NCBI RefSeq assembly: GCF_900106515.1
Contig: NZ_FNWF01000003.1
Span: forward strand, 744,001-808,000
DNA from: Peptoniphilus lacydonensis
Lineage (GTDB): Bacteria > Bacillota > Clostridia > Tissierellales > Peptoniphilaceae
DNA length: 64,000 nucleotides
Direction of reading: 5' to 3'
Shown here: in pieces, positions 25,017 to 34,300 of the stretch
How the letters are laid out: each line of letters opens with the position of its first letter
Numbering within the stretch: position 1 is the first letter of the stretch
Program-made: the position numbers and the translations under genes
Notes under the pieces: model-generated
Databases searched by the model: none
The model's input: only the letters and a program-made list of their open reading frames with translations
Told to the model about the DNA's origin: nothing

Positions 25017-25838
25017 TTATCTTCTATTACCTCTCAAAAATCCAATCATTTTTCTAAATACAATTACAAAACTTATCCATCCCACTAATGTTATTCCATA
25101 GACTGCATATTTTAAATTGGAAGTATTTTTATCCTTTGTTATTTCTTTACTTTCTAATTTTTTCTCTGGGACTTCTTCCACTCTCTGTGCATTAATTAGA
25201 AGTCTTTTTGGTCTAGGTGGTCTTTTGGGATGGCAAGTTAAAAGTGTAATCATATCTCTATTTCCTATTGGTAGCACTCTCTGCCATTCGCTTGGGTCAA
25301 TGACTTCTTTATTCACAACTTCATATTTTAAAAGCCCAGTTCTGCCGTCAATTAAAATTTCATCGCCTGCCTCAAGCTTTTCAACATTGTAAAACATGAG
25401 GTCGCCCCACCAACCTCTATGACCAGCTATAACAGCCCTTGTGGACATTCCTCCAAGAGGAAGGCTTGTCCCTTCAACTTGGGCAACACCCCAGTCCAAA
25501 TGGTCATAAGTTGCATCAAGATAAATTGGCTTTTTCATCTCCAACTTTGGAATAATAAGATAGGCAAAAACTTCGTCTTTATCCAAACCTTCTATATCAT
25601 AATAACCTTCATAGTCTTCGTTCTTAAATGGGTCAATAATATTGCCATCGCCCTTTAAAACTCTTTCATTATAATTTTCAACTTCCCTTGTCAAAGTTTT
25701 TTTATCTTTCACAAATTCTTTATAATTTCTATTTGCCATTATCTCCCTATATGACATTGAAGAAAAAGCAACAAGTGGCAGAAGTATTCCGCAAATAATT
25801 AAAAAGTATCCAAAGACCACTCTACCCTTACTCTTCAT
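25017..25838 (-). CDS. Class C sortase, divergent (third sortase of the pilus operon)
   Basis: Transpeptidase of 273 residues with N-terminal and C-terminal membrane spans (about 8-27 and 247-266). Catalytic residues seen: His in VIAGHRGWWGD near 142, Cys in ITLLTCHP near 203, Arg in PKRLLIN near 213. A lid-like DPF lies near 69. It differs from the two upstream sortases, which share the usual TLLTCTP and HRLLVRGHRVPY; here the segment after the cysteine is HPKRPPRPKRLLI. It may handle a different sorting signal or attach the finished pilus to the wall; this is inference. It overlaps the preceding gene by 11 bases and has its own AGGAGG. Confidence 0.9.
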   Translation of the reverse strand: MKSKGRVVFGYFLIICGILLPLVAFSSMSYREIMANRNYKEFVKDKKTLTREVENYNERVLKGDGNIIDPFKNEDYEGYYDIEGLDKDEVFAYLIIPKLEMKKPIYLDATYDHLDWGVAQVEGTSLPLGGMSTRAVIAGHRGWWGDLMFYNVEKLEAGDEILIDGRTGLLKYEVVNKEVIDPSEWQRVLPIGNRDMITLLTCHPKRPPRPKRLLINAQRVEEVPEKKLESKEITKDKNTSNLKYAVYGITLVGWISFVIVFRKMIGFLRGNRR

Positions 25839-26655
25839 ATTTTCTCCTCCTGCGTTTTATATAATAATAAATAGTAAAAATAATTGCCAAAGATATAACT
25901 GTTGGCACAATTAAAGTTTTGTAATCAAATCCCTTTTTAACACTATCTTCTTTTGCTTTTTTCTCAATATAAGGAACTCTGTGACCTCGAACAAGAAGTC
26001 TGTGTGAATTTATCATATAAGGTGTGCAAGTAAGAAGGGTCATAAGGTCTTTGCCTTCCACAACAAGCACTGGTTCAAAATCCCATGGTTCAACTACAAG
26101 AATTTGGTCTACTTGATATGCCAAAGTTTCTCTCACATTTGTGTAATAAAATTCATCGCCAATTTCAAGCTTGTCAAGTTCCCTAAAAAGTTTAACTTGA
26201 GGAAGACCCCTGTGTGCAGTTATAACTGCGTGAGTGTCCACTCCACCTATGGGTAAACTTGTCCCTTCAAGATGACCGCAAGCGTGTTGCAAAACATCCT
26301 CAGAAGTACCAGCATAAACAGGAATTTTTTGGTTAATCTTTGGAATGTCAATGTAACCAATTTTTTCTCTTACTTCAATCATCCTTGCATAATTTTCTAC
26401 ACCCTTTTTCTCTCTTTCAGTGTATGGGTCTGCAAGTCTTGATGGATCAAGAGTTTCATTGTACGCCTTTGCAAGATCCATCCTTTCATTTACTTCTTCA
26501 TCGGGCAACTTTTGCACAGCCTCTTCAAAATCTTTTATTTTGTTGTTGTTTTCCACTGTGTAATAATAGTTGGAGATAACGGGATAAATTGCAATCAAAA
26601 GACCTATGACAAAAAGTACAATTATTTTCCAATTTTTTTTAATCTTCTCTTTCAT
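25828..26655 (-). CDS. Class C (pilin-polymerising) sortase, second copy
   Basis: Sortase of 275 residues, two membrane spans (about 10-28 and 245-265). Catalytic His in VITAHRGLP, Cys in LMTLLTCTPYMINSHRLL, Arg in the following HRLLVRGHRVPY. The lid motif DPY of class C enzymes is in LADPYTEREKKG near residue 75. Class C sortases join pilin subunits through lysine isopeptide bonds. The ATG at 26655 is preceded by GAGGGAG at a good distance. It overlaps the first sortase gene by 17 bases and is clearly its paralogue. Confidence 0.94.
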   Translation of the reverse strand: MKEKIKKNWKIIVLFVIGLLIAIYPVISNYYYTVENNNKIKDFEEAVQKLPDEEVNERMDLAKAYNETLDPSRLADPYTEREKKGVENYARMIEVREKIGYIDIPKINQKIPVYAGTSEDVLQHACGHLEGTSLPIGGVDTHAVITAHRGLPQVKLFRELDKLEIGDEFYYTNVRETLAYQVDQILVVEPWDFEPVLVVEGKDLMTLLTCTPYMINSHRLLVRGHRVPYIEKKAKEDSVKKGFDYKTLIVPTVISLAIIFTIYYYIKRRRRKYEE

Positions 26656-27559
26656 GGTCATCTCCCTCTATCTTATTATATCCATTAGTGGAATTCATCT
26701 TTGCCATTTCAATGTTTTTTGCCCTTTCAAGTTCTCTCTTCTTCTTTTTTATCTTAGAAATAATAAATCTCGCTAAAATAATTATAGCAAAAATTAAAAG
26801 GGCAACAAGTCTTTTATCAATGCCAAGGTTTTTACCCTTGTCCCTCATAATATCATCATCAACTTCTGGCACATAAGGCACTCTGTGACCTCGCACAATA
26901 AGTCTATGAGTATTAATCATAATAGGTGTGCAAGTTAAAAGCGTTGCATAGTCCTTGTCCTTTACCACCAAAAGCTGCTCAAAATTACTTGGCTCAATGA
27001 CATCAATATGGTCAACTTGATATGCAAGAGTCCCTGCAATATTTTCAATATAAAACTTTTCACCCATCTTCACTTTTTCAAGATCAGTAAAAAGTTTTGC
27101 AGTTGGAAGACCAGAGTGTGCGGTGATAACAGTGTGAGTAGAAGCTCCACCAATTGGAAGACTTGTCCCCTCAAGATGTCCTGCACCTTTTTGTAAAATT
27201 TCCTCATTAGTCCCAGCATAAATTGGCAGTTCCACATCAATAGAAGGAATTTTTACAACTCCAATCTTCGTCCTAAGTTCAAGCATCCTCGCATAATTTG
27301 AAAGAGCATCTGACTTGTCCTTTTCACTGTAAGGATCTTTTTTTATAACATTAGAAAGCTCATCATTATAAATCTTTGCAAGCCTAATCCTATCAGCTAT
27401 CTCTTCATCACTTAAAAGAGATCTTGCATCTTTAAAATCTTCAATCTGAGAATTTGCCTCAATCCTATAATAATAATCAGAAACCATTGGATAGGACAAA
27501 ATCCCAAGCCCCAAAATAAAAATAAATATAAAAAGTTTATCAGATTTTTTCTTTTTCAT
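26639..27559 (-). CDS. Class C (pilin-polymerising) sortase, first copy
   Basis: Sortase of 306 residues, first of the three. Membrane spans near 9-27 and 252-270. Class C lid motif DPY in IKKDPYSEKDKSD near 77; catalytic His in VITAHSGLPT near 147, Cys in YATLLTCTPIMINTHRLI near 210, Arg in the following HRLIVRGHRVPY. The C-terminal tail is rich in Lys and Glu. GGGAG precedes the ATG, 41 bases after the minor pilin stop; a weak terminator sits in that gap and may lower sortase output relative to pilin. Confidence 0.95.
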   Translation of the reverse strand: MKKKKSDKLFIFIFILGLGILSYPMVSDYYYRIEANSQIEDFKDARSLLSDEEIADRIRLAKIYNDELSNVIKKDPYSEKDKSDALSNYARMLELRTKIGVVKIPSIDVELPIYAGTNEEILQKGAGHLEGTSLPIGGASTHTVITAHSGLPTAKLFTDLEKVKMGEKFYIENIAGTLAYQVDHIDVIEPSNFEQLLVVKDKDYATLLTCTPIMINTHRLIVRGHRVPYVPEVDDDIMRDKGKNLGIDKRLVALLIFAIIILARFIISKIKKKKRELERAKNIEMAKMNSTNGYNKIEGDDHERED

Positions 27560-27573
27560 TTTTTCTCCCTAAA

Positions 27574-27600
27574 ATAAAAAGAGAGCCCAAAGGCCCTTTT
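27574..27600 (-). terminator. Weak terminator/attenuator between the minor pilin and the sortases
   Basis: On the minus strand AGGGCC pairs with GGCTCT around a 4-base loop, followed by CTTTTT. It directly follows the pilin stop codon. Confidence 0.55.
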
Positions 27601-28827
27601 TTAATTTTTGTCCTTAACTAAATATTTACCCAAAGCTATCATAATAGCACCGGCAATTACAAGAACAATTAAAGTTATGTCGCCAGTCTTAGGTAGTGGA
27701 GATTTTTTGCTGTTTTCAATAAAAAGAACTTCTTCGTCAGAATCATCATCAATCTCAAACTTTAATCCACCTTCAAGAAGATTGTAACCATCTGGTGCTT
27801 TAGTTTCCCAAATATAATAAGTTCCATAAGGAAGTTCTGTGGAATCAAAATTGCCATCTTCTCCAGAATTTAGAACTAAATCTTTTCCATCCCTTTGAAT
27901 TCTCTTGTTCTTATTATTAACATCTTCAGTTATTACAAACTTTGCCCCCACAAGACCAGTTTCTCTAGTTTCATCAGTTTTGAAAAACTTGTAAGTTCCA
28001 GTCTTTCTTTTATTTTCAACAGTGACAACTTTTTTGTCATCCTTAAACATAGCAAAAATAGTCTTGTCATTTGTAATCTCATAACCCTTTGGTGCCTCAA
28101 CTTCTTTCATAAAGTAAGCACCAGGCTCAATACTTTCAATTAAAATTTCACCACTGTCATCAGTTACAAATTCCTCAACAGAACCATTCTCATCAACTTT
28201 GCCATTTTTAGTCTTTACAAAATCGCCATTTGCATAGTGAAGAGTAAACTTTGCACCAGCAAGAGAACTTCCTTTTTCATCAACTTTTTTTAACAAAAGA
28301 GAATCGGGAGGATTGTCCTTCTTCTTTTTCTCTTCCTCTTCAGGCGGTTTATGAGGAGGTTTTTCTGGATTAGGTGGAGGAGTTTCTTTCTTTGCCCACT
28401 TCACATCTATAATATTCGTTTCTCCAGGAGAAAACACAAAGGGAAGAAGGAATCTATCTCTATCTTCTCCTCCAATCTCTCTCACATAATAAAGACCATG
28501 ATCAAGATCCTCTAAAATAATATTATAATTATTTTCTTCCCTTGGATGAACTATCCATTTATAAGAAAAATTTTCAAGCTGTCTATCAAGCTCATCATTG
28601 GTAAAATTTTCCAAAATAGAATTTATCATAGATTTTTCCATGGAAGTGTCAATAAACTTTGGATTTATTTTCCAAATAGCAACAGTCCTTCCATCTAAAT
28701 CACTTTTACTAAGATTCTCTTTAGTATTTATATCTATGGTTACAGATGATGCTCCCAACACTCTAAGAGGTAGGAAGATCATAATCGCCACCATGTATAA
28801 AATTATTAACTTATTAAATTTCTTCAT
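27601..28827 (-). CDS. LPXTG-anchored minor/basal pilin with SpaA-like domains
   Basis: Secreted surface protein of 408 residues. Signal peptide at about 1-26 (MKKFNKLIILYMVAIMIFLP). A first domain of about 115 residues is followed by a proline-rich stretch (PPPNPEKPPHKPPEEEEKKK, near 155-175), then two SpaA/CnaB-type beta domains near 185-275 and 280-365, each with a glutamate motif (FMKEVEAPKGYEI; YIWETKAPDGYNL) typical of internal isopeptide bonds. The end is LPKTG, a hydrophobic span and a KDKN tail. Proline-rich linkers are common in basal pilins that are joined to the wall; the role is inference. The ATG at 28827 follows GAGAGGT. Confidence 0.92.
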   Translation of the reverse strand: MKKFNKLIILYMVAIMIFLPLRVLGASSVTIDINTKENLSKSDLDGRTVAIWKINPKFIDTSMEKSMINSILENFTNDELDRQLENFSYKWIVHPREENNYNIILEDLDHGLYYVREIGGEDRDRFLLPFVFSPGETNIIDVKWAKKETPPPNPEKPPHKPPEEEEKKKKDNPPDSLLLKKVDEKGSSLAGAKFTLHYANGDFVKTKNGKVDENGSVEEFVTDDSGEILIESIEPGAYFMKEVEAPKGYEITNDKTIFAMFKDDKKVVTVENKRKTGTYKFFKTDETRETGLVGAKFVITEDVNNKNKRIQRDGKDLVLNSGEDGNFDSTELPYGTYYIWETKAPDGYNLLEGGLKFEIDDDSDEEVLFIENSKKSPLPKTGDITLIVLVIAGAIMIALGKYLVKDKN

Positions 28828-28855
28828 TTCTACCTCTCTTTTAAAATATGTAACA

Positions 28856-28873
28856 GAAGGGGAAGTCCCCTTC
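28856..28873 (-). other. Short GC-rich hairpin between major and minor pilin genes
   Basis: GAAGGGGACTTCCCCTTC folds into a 7-bp stem with a 4-base loop. No T run follows, so it may be an RNA processing or stability element instead of a terminator. Confidence 0.5.
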
Positions 28874-28964
28874 AATATTAATAATTATTCAACAAACATT
28901 ATAAAATAACCAAGTTCACATTGCCAATGCAATTGACAACAATAAACTAATACTTATTAACAAA

Positions 28965-31172
28965 TTAAGCTTCTTCCTTGTTCTTTTTCATGGCAACAAT
29001 AGCACCAGCCATTAATCCAATACCAACGATAGTAAATAGAATAGTACCTTTACCACCAGTTTGAGGGATAGTTAAATTCTTATTTTCTACTTGTTGGGCA
29101 TCATTTTTATTTGATGATGGAACATAGTCAATTGCTTTTTCTCCACCTGTTGTGTAAGATTTATTATTAACTGTGAAAGGTACATCACTTGTAAGTTTTG
29201 CAAATCCTTCTGGTGCTTTAGTTTCTTCTAGGTAGTAAGTTCCTTCTACAAGTCCTGTAATTTCGAATCTACCTTGACCATCAGAAACAAGAGTTATAGC
29301 CTTGGCTTTATCGCCCCATTCATAAACATTTCCTGCTGCTTTTACTGCTTTGTTGTAATCTTCTTGAGCAGCTGTTACTTTTGCTCTTTCATCATCTGTT
29401 TGTTGTGCTTTTTCTAAATTATTATATGTTTCTACTGCTGTATCTAATGCTTTTTTTGCATCTTTAACTGCTTGTTGTTCTTTTGCTATTTGATCACCTG
29501 TTTTAGCAACTAAATACTTAGCGCCTTCACCAGTACCATTTTTAACAACGAATTCAGCTCCAGCTAATCTATTCTTTTCAGTTGTATCATCAGTTTTAAC
29601 AAATTTCTTACCATAAGTTTCTACTTGTGGTGGAGTTGGAGTAATTGTATCAGGGTTAACTTTATTCTTTACTCCATTTGCTGAAGTGTATTCTGGATCA
29701 TATCCATTAGCAAACTCTTCGATCTTATATTGTTTATTATTATCTAAACCTTTAAATGTTACGTTATAACCATTATTTGTTACTGTAACGCCTTCTGGTA
29801 AACTAGTTGATTCAATTTTACCTTTATTTAATGTTACAGAAGCTACTGGATTTTCTCCTTCAAATAAGATATAAGTTACAAGAACTCCTTCTGGAGCAGT
29901 TCCTTCTGCCCAAGTCTTTGTAACAGCTAATTCTCCATTAGTTGGGTTAATTGGCTCATTATCATTTTTATGTGTTGGTTCACCTGGAGTAAATGTAATG
30001 TTGTTTGATTCTGGTAAATCAACTACAGCATCATTTGTTAATGTAGCAGTGTATTTTAATGTAAATTCTACATCACCTTTAGCTAAAGCTTCATTAATAG
30101 CTTTAATTGTTTCTTCATCCTTAATTGTTAAATCAAAACCAAAATCTGATTCTTTATTTTGACTTTGACTAACTAATTCTTTTTTATTAGTTGACTTAAG
30201 ATCAAGTACTATTGTTTCAGCATTTTCGTTGTCTTTATAAGTTACTTGAAGACTACCTTGGTCATATTTTAGACCTGTAGTCATAATATCTGACCATGAT
30301 AATATTGTATATTTTTGTCCAGCTTTTAGTGAAGTTTTTACTTCATAAGGAACTTTTGAACCAACTCTTGCATCGATTGTTTTTTTCTTTTCTAGATATT
30401 TTTGATAATCTGGATGCATTTCATGATTTTTAGTTAGTTTCTTTGATTCTGTTCCTTCTACTGGCTCACCAAAGTATTTATCCATTTCTGGTTTCTTTTC
30501 AGTGTTCTTTGGATATACGTGAACATTTTTCATATACATAGTTCCAGCTTCATTATCTCCAACTTTAACTTGGTTAAGAAGTGGAAGAGTAATACCAAAT
30601 GGAACTGCAAGTGAACTTGTTACTCTTGAAGGTCTTTCGGATTCAACTACCCAATAATTTCCATCTGGCAGATTTACAGTTACAGAACCATCAGATCCAG
30701 TTGCATTAGTTTCACCATTAGTAAGACCAGTAGCTGTTGCTAGAGTAGCTTTTCCACCGTCAACATAAGTTTTCATAGCTTCAACTGTTTTAGGAGAAGC
30801 TTCTTTAATAGTTTTGAAATCATCTTCTTTTTCAATCTTATAGATTGTAAATTTAACTCCTGAAAGGCCTTTAACATTTGTACCTAATTTTCCTAATTGT
30901 TCATTAGTTAAAGAACCTCCATTGTGATCAACAGGAACACCACCATTATAACTATCAGCAACTAATTTGTGGATAGTTAATGTAGTGTTATCTGGTTTTG
31001 CTTTTTGAACATCATTAGAACTTATAGTACCAACCATGTCTTCTTTTTTTACTGTGTTTGCAGTAGGTTTTTCACCTTCATCTTCACCAGCCGCTAGAGC
31101 TGTTAGTGGTGAGAAAACTCCCACCATCATCACTAATGCTAAAATTAGCGATAAAAGTTTTTTGTTTTTCAT
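28965..31172 (-). CDS. Major pilin subunit (SpaA/FctA type, IPQTG anchor)
   Basis: Secreted pilus shaft protein of 735 residues. Signal peptide about 1-28 (MKNKKLLSLILALVMMVGVF). The first domain has the pilin motif NVHVYPKNTEKKPEMDK near 200-215, whose lysine is the usual acceptor for sortase-made polymer bonds. SpaA/CnaB-like domains follow, with ELAVTKTWAEGTAPEGVLVT near 420 and the last domain at about 545-700 with the Glu motif YLEETKAPEGFAK. That last domain has an inserted, strongly helical stretch of about 60 residues (EQQAVKDAKKALDTAVETYN). The end is IPQTG, hydrophobic span, MKKNKEEA tail. AAGGAG precedes the ATG. Second gene of the operon. Confidence 0.95.
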   Translation of the reverse strand: MKNKKLLSLILALVMMVGVFSPLTALAAGEDEGEKPTANTVKKEDMVGTISSNDVQKAKPDNTTLTIHKLVADSYNGGVPVDHNGGSLTNEQLGKLGTNVKGLSGVKFTIYKIEKEDDFKTIKEASPKTVEAMKTYVDGGKATLATATGLTNGETNATGSDGSVTVNLPDGNYWVVESERPSRVTSSLAVPFGITLPLLNQVKVGDNEAGTMYMKNVHVYPKNTEKKPEMDKYFGEPVEGTESKKLTKNHEMHPDYQKYLEKKKTIDARVGSKVPYEVKTSLKAGQKYTILSWSDIMTTGLKYDQGSLQVTYKDNENAETIVLDLKSTNKKELVSQSQNKESDFGFDLTIKDEETIKAINEALAKGDVEFTLKYTATLTNDAVVDLPESNNITFTPGEPTHKNDNEPINPTNGELAVTKTWAEGTAPEGVLVTYILFEGENPVASVTLNKGKIESTSLPEGVTVTNNGYNVTFKGLDNNKQYKIEEFANGYDPEYTSANGVKNKVNPDTITPTPPQVETYGKKFVKTDDTTEKNRLAGAEFVVKNGTGEGAKYLVAKTGDQIAKEQQAVKDAKKALDTAVETYNNLEKAQQTDDERAKVTAAQEDYNKAVKAAGNVYEWGDKAKAITLVSDGQGRFEITGLVEGTYYLEETKAPEGFAKLTSDVPFTVNNKSYTTGGEKAIDYVPSSNKNDAQQVENKNLTIPQTGGKGTILFTIVGIGLMAGAIVAMKKNKEEA

Positions 31173-31253
31173 AATATAACTCCTTATAATTTTTCTATAA
31201 TTATTTGCCAACGCAAATTATTACCTTTGTGTTTTTAAAAAAATTATAAATCC

Positions 31254-31278
31254 GAGAGCAGAAATGAAAACTGCTCTC
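31254..31278 (-). terminator. Hairpin between the giant adhesin and the major pilin
   Basis: GAGAGCAG pairs with CTGCTCTC (8 bp, 9-base loop). A T run begins only about 12 bases later on the minus strand, so termination is probably partial. Confidence 0.5.
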
Positions 31279-31380
31279 AAACTTATCTTATTGAAGGGTT
31301 TATTTAAAATATTTATAAATAAACTCTTTTCATACTTATACCAAAATATTCACGGAGGGTGTTTCTGATTATCCTTTGTA

Positions 31381-34300
31381 CTATTCATCACAAGGCACGC
31401 TCCTTTTTCTCTTGTAAACATAAGCAGCAGCGCTCATAATCACTAAACCTGTTATTGTAAAGATTAAAGTACCTCTACCACCTGTGTGAGGATATTCACC
31501 CTTCTTATTTTCAACTTGAATTGGTTCTTTACCCTCAAAGTCTACATAAGCTCCTTTAGCTTCACCAATAGCATTTATATCAAATGCATAAGTTAATTCG
31601 TCTATTATTTGTAAGTCAAAACGTATATCTGATTTTAATTCTATCGGATCAGCTGCCTTATCAGCAAGTTTTCCACTTATATCCACAACTATTGCATCTT
31701 CTGTTGTGATAGTTTGATTCCTATTATTTATCAAATCTTTTAGTCTAAATCTTCTAATATTATCGACTCTATTGTAGTTGAAACTTGTTTTATCAGTAAA
31801 GTCTTTGTCTGTAAGATCAGATATTTTCTTATTCTTATCTACCACAGCAACTTTTACAGTACTCTTAGAATCATTATCTGTCGGGTCTATGCTCCAATTA
31901 TTATTTGTATAGATTCTAAACTGAGTATCATAGTCAAATGTCCAAGAGTCGTGATTTGGATTTATAATTATCCTTTGCTTGAAAGTCTTCTTATCTTTAT
32001 CCACTTCAAGTATTTCACTTGTGAGTTTTCCCTTATTACTCTTAGTGTAACTTTCTTTTAATGGATCTTTTTCTAAAATCTTAATATTGCCATTTTCTAG
32101 CTTAAATTCTTTAATCATACCTGGGAATTTAGAATATCCATCTGGTGCTTTAGTTTCTTTTAGGGCATAGTAGCCGTCTTTAGAAATATTTAATTTGAAC
32201 TTACCATTTTTATCAGATGTTACCTTCATTGTTTCTTCTTTACCAATATCATTTGTAACTTTATAAGGCTGATACTTTTTGTCGTCTGCATTTTCCTTGT
32301 AATAAAGTTCAAACTCTGCACCTTCTAGCTTATTAGTGGAATCATCAGCATCTATCTTAATAAATTCAATATCCTTGTAGTTTATTACGTCTATTGGGTT
32401 TGTCACAGGCTCACTTACTTTTTTAGAATTTCCATTTCCTCTTGTTATAATATTTCGCAGGTCTTCAGCTGTTTCAGAAAATGCTTTAGCAATATTAACA
32501 CCAGAAGTTTCTTCTCTATTAGTTCTTTCTACTTCTCTAGTTATTACACCATTTTCCCCAACTGTAAATTCTTCGATATGACCTTCTATCTTGTTATATC
32601 CTGTTGGTGCCTCTTTTTCTATTAGGGCATATTTACCAGAAGGTAGTTTTTCATAAGTTATGAAACCATCTTTTCCAGAAGTTTTTTCTGTACCAGCTAC
32701 ATCAGACCAATTTTTATTAGTTTCATCATACTTAACAAGAGCAAATTTAGCTCCCTCAAGCACGTTACCTTCTTGGTCAATCTTTTTAAATCTTATTTTA
32801 TTTTTAGGATTTATGGCTCTAATATCTAATTCTTTACTAGCCTCAACAGAGTGATCAAATGAATAAATTTCATCGAATCTAGATACATACGGGTATTTAT
32901 TTGTCTGTGAATTGTCATTACTATCATTTGTGTAATACTTATGATAAAGTTCAGAAGTTCCCTTAAAATATTCAAATTCATTTGTATCTACTTTCCCAGT
33001 CACTTTGATAATCATTGACTTGTTAATAGGAAAAGTTCCTATACTATTTGTAATTTTTTCATTAGCGGATACATTTCCAAATCCTTGACTTCCTGCATAA
33101 TATAAGTTGGAATTTCTTTCATCAACTCCAAAGGATTCTGGCATGCTATCTTTCAAATAATCATCACCGTTATTTCTCAATATATATGACGTGAACTTTA
33201 AATTTGAAACATCAATATTTGGTGAATAACTAAATGTCAATTCTTTTGTATCATCTTCTCTATTTCTATTTATATAGAAATAATGTTCAAACTCGCCAGT
33301 TTTTGTATTAAAGCTTACAATCTTTGATGCTAGATTAATGTTATTAGATCCGTCACTAGATTCTATCGTGTCAATTATATAATTAACATCAACATTCTTG
33401 TATTTACTTGTATCATTTTCAATACCCATTCCCACATTTTGATTTCCAGATTTTTTGACCCTATCTAGATTAACATAGGCTTCCAAAGTATTTGAGAATT
33501 CTTCCAAGCCATATTGGTTTGCATACTCTGTAAATTTGTAGGTAATAGTTCCGGCTTCTTTGTCATATTTTGCCTTGGCTACAGTCCCTACACCATCTGC
33601 AAATAAATCAAAGTTTGCACTATCTCCTCGTTTAATTCCTTCCAAGTCAATATTGTCACTTAGTTTTAATACAAAATAATCTCCAGGATTTATTTTAACA
33701 TTGCTTTTAACTTTAAATTTATTTGTAAATTGTAAGTTTTCACCTTGATGAGGTTTTATAATGTTATTTTCAGTAGATGTATCATCTGTTTGTGGTCTAA
33801 GAACTGCCATATCAGATGAAATAAGCTCTATACTATTAGATAAATCTTTACCACCTGAACTTGTGTCATTTACATATGGGTCAAGACCTTCACCACCTAC
33901 AGTTAAATACCACTTCTTGGCATTATTTTCATAGCCTGGTGCAGGCTTTGTTTCTTCTAATACATATTTGCCAATTGGAAGATTTTCAAATACTAATTTA
34001 CCATTTTCATTAGGAGATTTACCAACTACACCAGTTTTTACTTCAACTTGACCTTGATTTTCCTTTCCTCCAGTTGCAGAAATTTTAGATAACTTGAACT
34101 CCGCTCCATTTAGTAAGTTCATATCATCATCTTTCTTAGTGATTGTAATCTTACCTTTGTCTGGTTTCTCGTTAATGATTTTACCCATGTTCTTCGCTGT
34201 GGCAGATGTTACATAGTCTACTAACTTACCATCCTCTGGAGTAATCAGATTTCCATTTTCATCTCTAGTTTCTGGCGCGTACTGGATAATACCATTTGCG

